Below, in pieces: positions 16,823 through 24,763 of a stretch of DNA of 30,474 nt (position 1 is its first letter; every line of letters starts with the position of its first letter). This DNA is from Gammaproteobacteria bacterium (lineage in GTDB: Bacteria > Pseudomonadota > Gammaproteobacteria > Steroidobacterales > Rariloculaceae): NCBI GenBank assembly GCA_017577365.1, contig PKRJ01000044.1:1-30474 (forward strand), given 5' to 3'. The position numbers and the translations under genes are program-made. Under the pieces are notes generated by a model. It searched no databases and had not been told where the DNA came from. It was given only the letters and a program-made list of their open reading frames with translations.

Positions 16823-16851
16823 TCGCGCCGCGGCCCGTTCCCGCGGCGCGA
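16823..16851 (+). terminator. Strong hairpin between recA and recX (likely attenuator)
   Basis: An 11-bp perfect inverted repeat, TCGCGCCGCGG (16823-16833) and CCGCGGCGCGA (16841-16851), with a 7-base loop and no U-tract. It sits 6 bases after the recA stop. In E. coli a partial terminator between recA and recX keeps RecX levels low; this hairpin could do the same here. That role is inferred from position. Confidence 0.5.
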
Positions 16852-16877
16852 ATCCGACTTCGTCGGGGGCGGACGCG

Positions 16878-17360
16878 ATGCGGGCATCGGGCGATATCGA
16901 CGGCGACGAGTCCGGCATCGAGTGCGAGAAGCGCGCCGTCGGGCTTCTCGCGCGCCGCGAGCACAGCCGCTTCGAGCTCGAGCGTAAGCTCTTGGCCCGC
17001 GGCTTCGACGCCGCGATCGTCGCCGAGACGCTGAACCGCCTGGAACAAAAGGGGTTCCTGAGCGGTCAGCGTTTCATGACGACCTTCATCGCGTCCCGCG
17101 CCGCGCGGGGCTCCGGGCCCGAGAAGATCCGCGCCGAGCTCGTGCAGCGCGGCATCCGGCCGGACGACGCCGCGCGGGCCTTGCGCGATGCGGACGAGGA
17201 CTGGGTGGCGATCGCCCGTCAGGCGCGGAAGAAGCGGTTCGGCGCCGCATTACCCGGCTCGTTCGAGGAAAAAGCCCGCCAGATGCGGTTCCTCATGGCG
17301 CGCGGCTTCACGAAGGAGCAGATCGACGCGGCACTGGAAGTCGACGCCGATTCGGATTAG
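16878..17360 (+). CDS. recX: RecX regulatory protein
   Basis: A 160-residue protein with the three-helix repeats of RecX: KRAVGLLARREHSRFELERKLLARGF (about 18-43), ETLNRLEQKGFLSGQRFMTTFIASRAARGSGPEKIRAEL (about 51-89), and ARQMRFLMARGFTKEQIDAAL (about 133-153). RecX binds RecA filaments and blocks their extension, limiting recombination and SOS signalling. It lies 61 bases downstream of recA on the same strand behind a strong hairpin. An upstream in-frame ATG was not preferred; this start follows GGGGGCGGACGCG. Confidence 0.93.
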   Translation: MRASGDIDGDESGIECEKRAVGLLARREHSRFELERKLLARGFDAAIVAETLNRLEQKGFLSGQRFMTTFIASRAARGSGPEKIRAELVQRGIRPDDAARALRDADEDWVAIARQARKKRFGAALPGSFEEKARQMRFLMARGFTKEQIDAALEVDADSD

Positions 17361-17481
17361 CGTGCACACCCGCTTCGCGTCTCGCGGGCTCGCGTAGCGG
17401 CCGGGGGCCGCGAGCGCGGGATCGAGTCGCATGCGGCGCTGCCTTTGAGATCCAACTGATTCTGCGAGTACCGTAATCACC

Positions 17482-20130
17482 ATGAGCCTATCGAGCACAG
17501 AGCTGCGTCGTCTGTTTCTCCGCTACTTCGAGGAACGCGGCCACGAGATCGTGCCGAGCTCGCCGCTCGTGCCCGCGAACGATCCGACGCTGCTCTTCAC
17601 GAACGCCGGCATGGTCCAGTTCAAGGACGTCTTCCTCGGGCGCGAGAAGCGCGCGATTCCGCGCGCCGCGACCGCGCAGCGCTGCCTGCGTGCCGGCGGC
17701 AAGCACAACGATCTCGAGAACGTCGGCTATACCGGCCGCCACCATACGTTCTTCGAGATGCTCGGCAACTTCAGCTTCGGCGACTACTTCAAGCGCGAAG
17801 CGATCCGCTTCGCGTGGGAGTTCGTCACGAAAGAGCTCGGGCTTCCGCCCGAGCGGCTCTGGTGCACGGTCTACGAGGAAGACGACGAGGCGGCGCGCAT
17901 CTGGCTCGACGAGATCGGCGTCGATCCGGCGCGTTTCTCGCGCATGGGTATGAAGGACAACTTCTGGGCGATGGGCGATACCGGTCCGTGCGGCCCGTGC
18001 AGCGAGATCTTCTACGACCACGGTCCCGAGGTCGAAGGCGGCCCGCCCGGCTCGCCGGACGCGGACGGCGATCGCTACGTCGAGATCTGGAATCTCGTGT
18101 TCATGCAGTTCGACCGCAACGAGAAGGGCGAGCTCACGCCGCTGCCGAAGCCTTCGGTCGACACGGGCATGGGGCTCGAGCGCATCACGGCGGTCATGCA
18201 GGGCGTGCACTCGAACTACGACACGGACCTGTTCCGTGATCTGATCGAGGCGGCCGCCGAAGCGACCGGGACGAACGATCTCGAGAGCAAGTCGCTGCGA
18301 GTGATCGCCGATCACATCCGCGCGTGCGCGTTCCTGATCGCGGACGGCGTGCTGCCCGGCAACGAAGGCCGCGGCTACGTGCTGCGCCGCATCATTCGCC
18401 GCGCGATTCGACACGGCTTCAAGCTCGGGCAGGACAAGCCGTTCTTCCATTCGCTCGTTGCGCCGCTCGAGCGGAAGATGGGCGATGCGTATCCGGTGCT
18501 CGTCGAGCGGCGCGCGCACGTCGAGCGCGTGCTGCATCAGGAGGAGCTCCGCTTCGCCGAGACGCTGGCGCAAGGCATGCGGCTCCTCGAGGACGCGATC
18601 GCGAGCCTGCCCGCGAACGGCGTGATTCCCGGCGAGACGGTCTTCAGGCTCTACGACACGTACGGCTTTCCGGTCGACCTGACCGCGGATGTCGCGCGCG
18701 AGCGCGGGCTCACTATCGACGAGACGGGCTTCGAGCGCGAGATGGCGGCGCAGCGCGAGCGCGCGCGCAAGGCGAGCCGTTTCGCGATGGTCGGCGGCAC
18801 GGCGCCGGTCCTCGACAAGCCGACGGCCTTCCACGGCTACGAGACGCTCGAGCTCGACGGCGAGGTGACGGCGCTCTACGACGCCGACGGGCATCCGGTC
18901 GAGTCGCTCGCGAGCGGCGCGAGCGGCACGGTCGTGCTGAATCGCACGCCGTTCTACGCGGAAAGCGGCGGTCAGGTCGGCGATACCGGCACGTTGCGCG
19001 CCGAGAACGCCGAGTTTCGCGTCACGGACACGCAGAAGCTCGGCGCGGCCTACGGGCATGTCGGCACGGTCGAGCGCGGCGAGATCCGCATCGGCGACAA
19101 GCTGCACGCGGCGGTCGACGGGGAGCGCCGTCAGGCGATACGGCTCAATCACTCCGCGACGCATCTGTTGCACGCCGCGCTTCGCCGCGTGCTCGGCGAT
19201 CACGTGCAGCAGAAGGGCTCGCTCGTCGCGCCGGACCGATTGCGCTTCGACTTCTCGCATTACGAGCCGGTCAAGCCCGACGAGCTCGCGCGTATCGAGA
19301 AGATCGTCAACGACGAGATCCGGCGGAACGTCGACGCCGATATCCGTGTGATGCCGTACGACGAGGCGATCGCGTCGGGTGCGCTCGCGTTCTTCGGCGA
19401 CAAATACACCGACAAGGTCCGCGTGCTTCGCTTCGGCGATTTCTCGATGGAGCTTTGCGGCGGCACGCACGTGAGCCGCACGGGTGATATCGGCCTCTTC
19501 AAGATCGTCTCCGAAAGCGGAGTCGCGGCCGGCATTCGCCGCATCGAAGCCGTGACCGGGCAAGGCGCGCTCGATCTCGTCGCGGCGAACGAGCGCGCGC
19601 TGAAAAACGTCGCTGCGCTCGTGCGCGGAGGACGCGACGAGGTCGTCGACAAGGTGCAGCAGCTCATCGAACGGAGCCGCGCGCTCGAGCGCGAGCTCCA
19701 GCAGCTCAAGGCGAAGCTCGCCTCCGGGGCGGGCGGCCGCGATCTGCTCGACGAAGCCGTGGACGTCGGCGGCATCAAGCTCATCGCGGCAAGGATCGAT
19801 GGCGTCGACAACAAGGCGTTGCGCGATACGGTCGACCGTCTCAAGGACCGGCTAGGGTCGGGCATCGTGGTGCTCGGCGCGGCCGACGGCGACAAGGTGC
19901 GTCTCGTCGCAGGCGTCACGAAGGATTTGACGGAACGCATCTCGGCGGGCGAGCTGATTCGCGGCGTCGCGGAGCGAGTCGGCGGCAAAGGAGGCGGACG
20001 ACCCGACTTCGCGCAAGCGGGCGGAAACCGGCCCGAAGCCTTGGACGAAGCGTTGGCATCGGTCAAGGCACATATCGCGGGATTATCGCATTCAAGGGAA
20101 AATCTGCCCGGACCCCACGAAAAACCGTGA
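17482..20130 (+). CDS. alaS: Alanyl-tRNA synthetase
   Basis: An 882-residue AlaRS, normal length. The N-terminal class II catalytic domain includes FTNAGMVQFKDVFLG and RAATAQRCLRAGGKHNDLENVG. The editing domain carries the zinc-binding HxxxH (NHSATHLLH, His557 and His561) and CxxxH (CGGTH, Cys659 and His663). The C-terminal DHHA1-like domain (about 750-870) contains a Gly-rich GGKGGGRPDFAQAGG. It charges tRNA-Ala and hydrolyses mischarged Ser or Gly. The order recA-recX-alaS-csrA is conserved in many Gammaproteobacteria. The stop overlaps the -35 of a candidate csrA promoter. Confidence 0.98.
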   Translation: MSLSSTELRRLFLRYFEERGHEIVPSSPLVPANDPTLLFTNAGMVQFKDVFLGREKRAIPRAATAQRCLRAGGKHNDLENVGYTGRHHTFFEMLGNFSFGDYFKREAIRFAWEFVTKELGLPPERLWCTVYEEDDEAARIWLDEIGVDPARFSRMGMKDNFWAMGDTGPCGPCSEIFYDHGPEVEGGPPGSPDADGDRYVEIWNLVFMQFDRNEKGELTPLPKPSVDTGMGLERITAVMQGVHSNYDTDLFRDLIEAAAEATGTNDLESKSLRVIADHIRACAFLIADGVLPGNEGRGYVLRRIIRRAIRHGFKLGQDKPFFHSLVAPLERKMGDAYPVLVERRAHVERVLHQEELRFAETLAQGMRLLEDAIASLPANGVIPGETVFRLYDTYGFPVDLTADVARERGLTIDETGFEREMAAQRERARKASRFAMVGGTAPVLDKPTAFHGYETLELDGEVTALYDADGHPVESLASGASGTVVLNRTPFYAESGGQVGDTGTLRAENAEFRVTDTQKLGAAYGHVGTVERGEIRIGDKLHAAVDGERRQAIRLNHSATHLLHAALRRVLGDHVQQKGSLVAPDRLRFDFSHYEPVKPDELARIEKIVNDEIRRNVDADIRVMPYDEAIASGALAFFGDKYTDKVRVLRFGDFSMELCGGTHVSRTGDIGLFKIVSESGVAAGIRRIEAVTGQGALDLVAANERALKNVAALVRGGRDEVVDKVQQLIERSRALERELQQLKAKLASGAGGRDLLDEAVDVGGIKLIAARIDGVDNKALRDTVDRLKDRLGSGIVVLGAADGDKVRLVAGVTKDLTERISAGELIRGVAERVGGKGGGRPDFAQAGGNRPEALDEALASVKAHIAGLSHSRENLPGPHEKP

Positions 20131-20154
20131 CAGCCCGGTGAAATGCATTAGTAT
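20127..20154 (+). promoter_or_regulatory. Candidate sigma-70 promoter for csrA
   Basis: GTGACA (20127-20132), 16 bases, TAGTAT (20149-20154). It would start a csrA leader of about 215 bases. The -35 overlaps the alaS stop codon. Match to consensus is moderate, and a second AT-rich site (CATAAT near 20211) is possible. Confidence 0.35.
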
Positions 20155-20339
20155 TGGGGCGTCGAGTCGTCGCGCCACGGGCGTCTCGATCGGGGGGACC
20201 GGCCCGTAAAGACATAATGAAACACAAGGCCGGCCTAGCCACGGACGCTCGAGGAGAGCGCAGCGCGGCCAGGAGCGCGCTCGTGATCCGAGAGCTGACG
20301 GGCAGCTGTCGTGCCCGAAACGTGTCGCACGGGAATGCG

Positions 20340-20354
20340 GCCGAGGGACTCGGC
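20340..20354 (+). promoter_or_regulatory. GGA-loop hairpin in csrA leader (candidate CsrA binding site)
   Basis: GCCGAG-GGA-CTCGGC forms a perfect 6-bp stem presenting GGA in the loop, 25 bases before the csrA start. CsrA dimers recognise GGA in hairpin loops and often repress their own mRNA. Other GGA triplets lie in the leader, including one in the Shine-Dalgarno AAGGAG. Confidence 0.5.
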
Positions 20355-20379
20355 AGCGAGACCAAGAAGGAGTTTGGCT

Positions 20380-20595
20380 ATGCTGATCTTGACCCGGCGA
20401 GTGGGGGAGACGGTCGTCATCGGCAACGACGTGACCGTGACCGTCCTAGGCGTAAAAGGGAATCAAGTGCGTCTAGGCGTGAACGCTCCCAGAGAGGTCG
20501 CGGTGCACCGCGAGGAGATCTACGAGCGCATCAAGCGTGAGCAGGCGGAGGGGGAGAATCGCCAGCAGCCGCAAGCGGTGAGCGCAGCGAGATAA
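20380..20595 (+). CDS. csrA: Carbon storage regulator CsrA (RsmA)
   Basis: A 71-residue RNA-binding protein. The canonical beginning MLILTRRVGETVVIG is followed by the beta strands VTVTVLGVKGNQVRLGVNAP and the RNA-binding helix region REVAVHREEIYERIKRE, including the conserved Arg/Val/His contacts. The C-terminal tail (Gln/Ala-rich, about residues 58-71) is variable and is encoded partly by a local duplication. CsrA controls translation and stability of many mRNAs. The start at 20380 is certain: AAGGAG lies 8 bases upstream and the family starts exactly here. Position after alaS is the usual one. Confidence 0.98.
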   Translation: MLILTRRVGETVVIGNDVTVTVLGVKGNQVRLGVNAPREVAVHREEIYERIKREQAEGENRQQPQAVSAAR

Positions 20596-20616
20596 CGAGC
20601 GGTGAACGAAGCGAGA
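20574..20616 (+). repeat. Imperfect 24-bp-period tandem duplication across the csrA stop
   Basis: AGCGGTGAGCGCAGCGAGA (20574-20592) and AGCGGTGAACGAAGCGAGA (20598-20616) match at 17 of 19 bases. The first copy encodes the last codons of csrA, and the second lies directly after the stop. It looks like a slipped-strand duplication. Confidence 0.6.
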
Positions 20617-20728
20617 GCGACGATGACGTAACGAATCGTTCGGCCGGCAAGGCAAGGCGCCGTGGGGGAGGACGCGGTGGCCGCCGCCAAGTGCCGTTGG
20701 CCTCGACGACGAAACCTGCAACGAAGAT

Positions 20729-20760
20729 CCTCGGCACCGGGACGGGTGCCGAGGGATTTT
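20729..20760 (+). terminator. Rho-independent terminator downstream of csrA
   Basis: CCTCGGCACC (20729-20738) and GGTGCCGAGG (20745-20754) make a 10-bp perfect stem with a 6-base loop, followed by GATTTT. It is 134 bases after the csrA stop and 63 bases before the tRNA gene. It would end csrA transcription. Confidence 0.8.
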
Positions 20761-20822
20761 CACGTCGCGCTTCGCGCGCTTACGGGCTAGAATGCCGCCT
20801 TTCGACGCCCGTCGCGCCGATC

Positions 20823-20916
20823 GGAGAGGTGGCTGAGTGGTCGAAAGCGCTCCCCTGCTAAGGGAGTAAGGGTCGAAAAAGGCCCTTCGAGGGTTCGAAT
20901 CCCTCCCTCTCCGCCA
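20823..20916 (+). tRNA. tRNA-Ser (anticodon GCU)
   Basis: A 94-base class II tRNA. The acceptor stem GGAGAGG pairs with CCTCTCC, the discriminator is G, and CCA is encoded (20914-20916). The D arm GGCTGAGTGGTC, the anticodon stem CTCCC/GGGAG with anticodon GCT at 20857-20859, a long variable arm typical of tRNA-Ser, and the T arm GGGTTCGAATCCC are all present. It reads AGC and AGU codons. Confidence 0.97.
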
Positions 20917-20934
20917 GTCCCTCATCCCCCTTTT

Positions 20935-21891
20935 CTACCCGAGGCTCGCGAGCCACTCGTCGTCCGAGCCCTCGTGGATATCGTCGAACAGGTAGGTGCC
21001 GAGGTACCGCTCGCCCGTGTCGGGCAGCATCGCGAGCAGCACGGAGCCCGCCGGCGCACGCTCGGCGACTTTGACGGCGGCCGCGAGCGTTCCCCCGGAC
21101 GAGATGCCGACGAAGATCCCTTCCTCACGCGCAAGCCGCCGCGCCATCTGCTTCGCTTCCTCGTCGGTCACCGTGACGAGCTGGTCGTAGACGCGCGGAT
21201 TCAGCACGTCCGGCACGAAGTCCGGCGTCCATCCCTGGATCTTGTGCGGCTTCCACGGCTTCCCGCCGAGCAGCGACGCCTCGGCGGGCTCCGTCGCGAC
21301 GATCTGGACCTCGGGCCGCGCGAGCTTGATGACCTCGCCGGCGCCGGTCAGCGTGCCGCCCGTGCCCCAGCCCGTGACCCAGTAGTCGAGCCTGCGGCCG
21401 GCGAAATCGCGCAGGATCTCGGGACCGGTCGTCTGCCGATGATAGGCGGGATTGGCGGGATTCTGGAATTGCCGCGCGAGGAACCAGCCGTGCTTCTCCG
21501 CGAGCTGCTCCGCGAGCCGAACCATTCCCGAGCCGCGCTCGGCCGCGGGCGTCAGGATCACCTTCGCGCCGAGCGCGCGCATGATCTTGCGCCGCTCGAC
21601 AGAGAACGTCTCGACCATCGTCGCGACGAACGGATGTCCCTTCGCCGCGCAGACCATCGCGAGCGCGATGCCGGTATTGCCGGACGTCGCCTCGACGACC
21701 GTCTGCCCGGGCTTAAGCACGCCGCGCCGCTCGGCGTCCTCGATGATCGCGATCGCGAGCCGGTCCTTGACCGAAGCCATCGGATTGAACGCCTCGATCT
21801 TGACGTAGATCGTCGTGTGCTTCGGGGGGATCCGATGGAGCTTGACGACCGGCGTGTTGCCGATCGTATCGAGGATGCTTTCGTAGATCAT
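20935..21891 (-). CDS. cysK: Cysteine synthase (O-acetylserine sulfhydrylase)
   Basis: A 318-residue fold-type II PLP enzyme. The PLP lysine is in NPMASVKDRLA (about 37-47). EATSGNTGIALAMVCAAKGH is the substrate/PLP asparagine loop, TGWGTGGTLTG binds the cofactor phosphate, and LPDTGERYLGTYLF near the C terminus is of the CysK type. It makes cysteine from O-acetylserine and sulfide. The start at MIYESILDTIGNTP fits the family; an extension of 15 codons is possible. It lies 98 bases downstream of cysG on the same strand, so sulfite reduction and sulfide fixation are linked. CysM activity cannot be excluded from sequence alone. Confidence 0.93.
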   Translation of the reverse strand: MIYESILDTIGNTPVVKLHRIPPKHTTIYVKIEAFNPMASVKDRLAIAIIEDAERRGVLKPGQTVVEATSGNTGIALAMVCAAKGHPFVATMVETFSVERRKIMRALGAKVILTPAAERGSGMVRLAEQLAEKHGWFLARQFQNPANPAYHRQTTGPEILRDFAGRRLDYWVTGWGTGGTLTGAGEVIKLARPEVQIVATEPAEASLLGGKPWKPHKIQGWTPDFVPDVLNPRVYDQLVTVTDEEAKQMARRLAREEGIFVGISSGGTLAAAVKVAERAPAGSVLLAMLPDTGERYLGTYLFDDIHEGSDDEWLASLG

Positions 21892-21989
21892 TTGAAGTCT
21901 CGTTCCGTGAAAATGCGTCCCAAATACGGCCCGCAACGCAGCCGAAAGGGTCGGCCCCCGGTTTCAGGAGGGCCGGCCCGGTCGTCGTC

Positions 21990-23435
21990 CTAGCTTACAC
22001 GAGCGCGTTGCGCCGCCGGGCTCGCGTCGTCGATCTCGACCGTCGAAGGCTGAAACCACGCGAAACGCGCTGCGAGCCGCGCCGTCTCGCCGACGATGAG
22101 CAGCGCCGGCGGCGCAACGCCGTAACGCTCCGTGGCTTCCGGCAGCCGGCCGAGCGTCGTCACGATCACGCGCTGCGCGTCGGTCGTGCCTCTCTCGACG
22201 ATCGTCGCCGGCGTCTCGGGCGAATGACCCAGGCGGATCAGGTCCGCGGCGATTCGCGGATACTTCGCGACGCCCATGTAGATCGCGAGCGTTTGTCCGG
22301 GCTTGAACGACGCGAGGTCGCTCGATGCATCGTTGTCGTCATGCCCGGTCGTGATGAGCAGCGCGCGCGAGACGTTGCGCAGCGTCAGCGGGATCCCGGC
22401 GAAGGCCGCGCAGCCCTCGACCGCGGAAACGCCCGGGACGACCTCGAACGGCAGCCCGGCCTCGACGAGCGCGTCGAGCTCTTCGCCGGCCCGGCCGAAG
22501 ACCATCGGGTCGCCGCCCTTGAGCCGGCAGACCCGCTTGCCCGCGGCGACGAGCTCGACGAGCAGCCGATTGATCTCCTCCTGACGCGTCGTCGGCCGGT
22601 TCGGCGCCTTTCCCACCGGGATCAGCTCGGCGTCGCGGCGTGCGAAGCGCAGGAGCTCCGGCGCGCCGAGCCGGTCGTAGAGCACGACGTCGGCCGCGGC
22701 GAGAAGCTGCCGCCCCCGCAGCGTGATGAGATCGGGATTGCCGGGCCCCGCGCCGACGAGCCAAGCGACTCCGCGCGGAGCGCCGTGCGAGGCGCCGCGA
22801 GCCGCTTCGTCGAGCATTCGGACGAGGGCTTTCTCGGCCGCCTCGTCTCTACCGGCTTCGCAATGCGCCGCGACGGGGCCTGCGACAACCTCCTCCCAGA
22901 AATGCCGCCGGACGTCGGCATCGGGCAGCGCGCCGCGAACCCGCGCGCGCCAGCGTCCCGCGAGCCGTGCGAGCGCCCCGATCCGGGACGGCACGAGCGA
23001 CTCGATCAGGCCCTTGACGTGGCGTGCGATGACCGGCGAGAGGCCGGCGCTCGAGATCGCGATCGTCACCGGATCGCGGTCGACGATCGCCGGCATGATG
23101 AAGGTCGACCGCTCGGCGTCGTCGACGACGTTGCAGAACCGCTGCGCCCGCTCCGCCGCGGCCGCGACCCGGGCGTTGACCTCCGAATCGTTCGTCGCGG
23201 CGACGACGAGCCAGAAGCGCTCGACGAGATCGTCGGTGAACGGCGCGCGGACGAGCGTGACCGTGGGCTCGGCCGCGGCGAGCGCCTCGACGCCCGCGGA
23301 GAACTCGGGCGCGACGAGCGTCGGCCGCGCGCCGGCTTCGAGCAAGAGCCGTGCGCGCCGCTCGGCGACGTGGCCGCCGCCGACGATCAGACAAGCGCGG
23401 CCGCGCAGCTGGGCGAAGAGGGGAAGGTGGCGCAT
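21990..23435 (-). CDS. cysG: Siroheme synthase (trifunctional)
   Basis: A 481-residue protein with both CysG modules. Residues 1-215 form the precorrin-2 dehydrogenase/sirohydrochlorin ferrochelatase part: the NAD-binding CLIVGGGHVAERRARLLLEAGA (15-36), and NVVDDAERSTFIMPA with the catalytic Asp near 105. Residues about 225-470 form the uroporphyrinogen-III C-methyltransferase: LVGAGPGNPDLITLRG (226-241), VCRLKGGDPMVFGRAGEE and PGVSAVEGCAAFAGIPLT. Together they make siroheme, the cofactor of sulfite reductase, from uroporphyrinogen III. It is divergent from cysB, its probable activator. Confidence 0.96.
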   Translation of the reverse strand: MRHLPLFAQLRGRACLIVGGGHVAERRARLLLEAGARPTLVAPEFSAGVEALAAAEPTVTLVRAPFTDDLVERFWLVVAATNDSEVNARVAAAAERAQRFCNVVDDAERSTFIMPAIVDRDPVTIAISSAGLSPVIARHVKGLIESLVPSRIGALARLAGRWRARVRGALPDADVRRHFWEEVVAGPVAAHCEAGRDEAAEKALVRMLDEAARGASHGAPRGVAWLVGAGPGNPDLITLRGRQLLAAADVVLYDRLGAPELLRFARRDAELIPVGKAPNRPTTRQEEINRLLVELVAAGKRVCRLKGGDPMVFGRAGEELDALVEAGLPFEVVPGVSAVEGCAAFAGIPLTLRNVSRALLITTGHDDNDASSDLASFKPGQTLAIYMGVAKYPRIAADLIRLGHSPETPATIVERGTTDAQRVIVTTLGRLPEATERYGVAPPALLIVGETARLAARFAWFQPSTVEIDDASPAAQRARVS

Positions 23436-23655
23436 TCGAAGGCTCGGCGTCCGCCGGGGGGACTGCTCAACGCTCGCGACGGTCGATCTCGGAACGAGTC
23501 ACGATACCCCGCGGTCGAAAGGCGGCCAAGACGATGCGCTTCGGTGCTTATTCCAAAGACTGCTGATCCGGGCGGCTCGTGCGAGGCTCGACGAGGCCGT
23601 CCCGGTCTCCCCGCTGCCCCGTCGAGTCTCGGACGACCTCCGGCCGGGCGTTCGG

Positions 23656-23687
23656 TTGACACTCTTTGTAACCGGCGGTTATATATT
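23656..23687 (+). promoter_or_regulatory. Candidate sigma-70 promoter of cysB
   Basis: A perfect TTGACA (23656-23661) is followed by an AT-rich -10 region, TATATATT, with TATATA at 23680-23685 after an 18-base spacer. The start codon at 23746 lies about 55 bases after the expected transcription start. This is the clearest sigma-70 promoter in the window. Confidence 0.65.
23669..23681. promoter_or_regulatory. T-N11-A palindrome between -35 and -10 of cysB (candidate LysR-type operator)
   Basis: TAACCGGCGGTTA is a perfect inverted repeat around a central G and fits the T-N11-A rule for LysR-family regulators. Its place between the promoter elements would make bound CysB block its own transcription, as is known for CysB autoregulation in enteric bacteria. 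Binding here is inferred. Confidence 0.5.
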
Positions 23688-23745
23688 CGGCCAGCCGCCG
23701 CCGACTCGTCGAGAGGAAGCGGCTTTTTTTGCCACTGGACGGACC

Positions 23746-24747
23746 TTGACGCTAAAGCAGCTCAAATACCTCATCGGGATCGTCGACAGCGGCCTCAACA
23801 TCACGGCCGCGGCCGAGCGTCTGTACACGAGCCAGCCCGGCATCAGCAAGCAGCTGAAGCAGCTCGAGGCCGAGCTCGGCGTCCAGCTCTTCACACGCAA
23901 GGGCAAGAGCCTCGCGGCCATCACGCCCGCCGGGCGCGAGGTCATCGCGCGGGCGCGCAAGATTCTGCGCGAGGTCGAGAATATCGCGAGCTTGGCGAGC
24001 GACCTGACGGCCGAGCAGGAAGGCAAGCTCTCGATCGCAACGACGCATACGCAGGCCCGCTACGTCCTGCCCGAGACGATCCGCAGCTTCCGCGAGCATT
24101 ACCCGAAGGTCGACCTCGAGCTCCACCAGGGCACGTCCGAGCAGATCGCGGAGCTGATCGGGACGAACAAGGTCGATTTCGCGATCGCGAGCGGAGGCCG
24201 GCACCTCTTCTCGAACCTCACGATGCTGCCGATCTTCCACTGGCACCGCATCGCGCTCGTGCCGAAGCAGCATCCGCTCGCGGAGCAGCGCAAGAAGCTC
24301 GATCTCGCGACGCTGGCGGAATATCCGCTCGTCACGTACGTGTTCTCGCTGACCGGGGAATCGTCGTTCAAACGGGCGTTCCACGAGCAGGGGCTCGAGC
24401 CGCGCGTCGTGTTCACGGCCCGCGACGCCGACATCATCAAGACCTACGTGCGCATGGGCATGGGTGTCGGCGTCATCGCGTCGATGGCGTTCGAGCCGAA
24501 GGATGCCGAGGATCTCGTCGCGCTCGACGCGCGCGGCCTGTTCCCGAAGCTGACGACGTGGATCGGCTTCCCGCGGGAGATGGTGCTGCGCGGCTATATG
24601 GTCGACTTCATCCACCTGCTGGCGCCGCAGTATTCGAAGGATCTGATTCGCCGCGCCGCGGCCGCGCAGACGCAGGAGGAGGTCGACGACATGCTGAAGA
24701 ACATCGTGCTCCCGGAGCGCGGCATCTCCGAGGAGACGGTCCAATGA
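23746..24747 (+). CDS. cysB: LysR-family transcriptional regulator, CysB type
   Basis: A 333-residue LysR regulator. The winged helix-turn-helix (about 1-60) reads LKQLKYLIGIVDSGLNITAAAERLYTSQPGISKQLKQLE. The effector domain (about 90-300) includes the CysB-like segments TTHTQARYVLP, HQGTSEQI, DFAIASGG, and TYVFSLTGESSFKRAF. The ligand-binding threonines (TTHTQ) match CysB, which senses N-acetylserine and sulfate/thiosulfate. The start is TTG at 23746: the frame before it has no ATG or GTG close by, and the family begins at this point. It would activate cysG, cysK and cysH around it. It converges on cysH with 16 bases between the stops. Confidence 0.93.
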   Translation: MTLKQLKYLIGIVDSGLNITAAAERLYTSQPGISKQLKQLEAELGVQLFTRKGKSLAAITPAGREVIARARKILREVENIASLASDLTAEQEGKLSIATTHTQARYVLPETIRSFREHYPKVDLELHQGTSEQIAELIGTNKVDFAIASGGRHLFSNLTMLPIFHWHRIALVPKQHPLAEQRKKLDLATLAEYPLVTYVFSLTGESSFKRAFHEQGLEPRVVFTARDADIIKTYVRMGMGVGVIASMAFEPKDAEDLVALDARGLFPKLTTWIGFPREMVLRGYMVDFIHLLAPQYSKDLIRRAAAAQTQEEVDDMLKNIVLPERGISEETVQ

Positions 24748-24763
24748 GCGGCTAGCCGACGGC

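Noticed and set aside
17488..19563. A 691-codon open frame antisense to alaS
   Set aside because: It is the complementary shadow of a certain alaS gene; high-GC codon use leaves the opposite strand open. It has no domain and is Arg/Asp/Val-rich in shadow fashion.
20823..20934. tRNA-Ser as an integration site of a mobile element
   Set aside because: No integrase, no duplicated tRNA 3' end and no foreign-looking genes; cysK follows immediately.
22008..24755. A 915-codon plus-strand frame running through cysG and cysB
   Set aside because: It is antisense to cysG and out of frame with cysB; both real genes have complete domain motifs.
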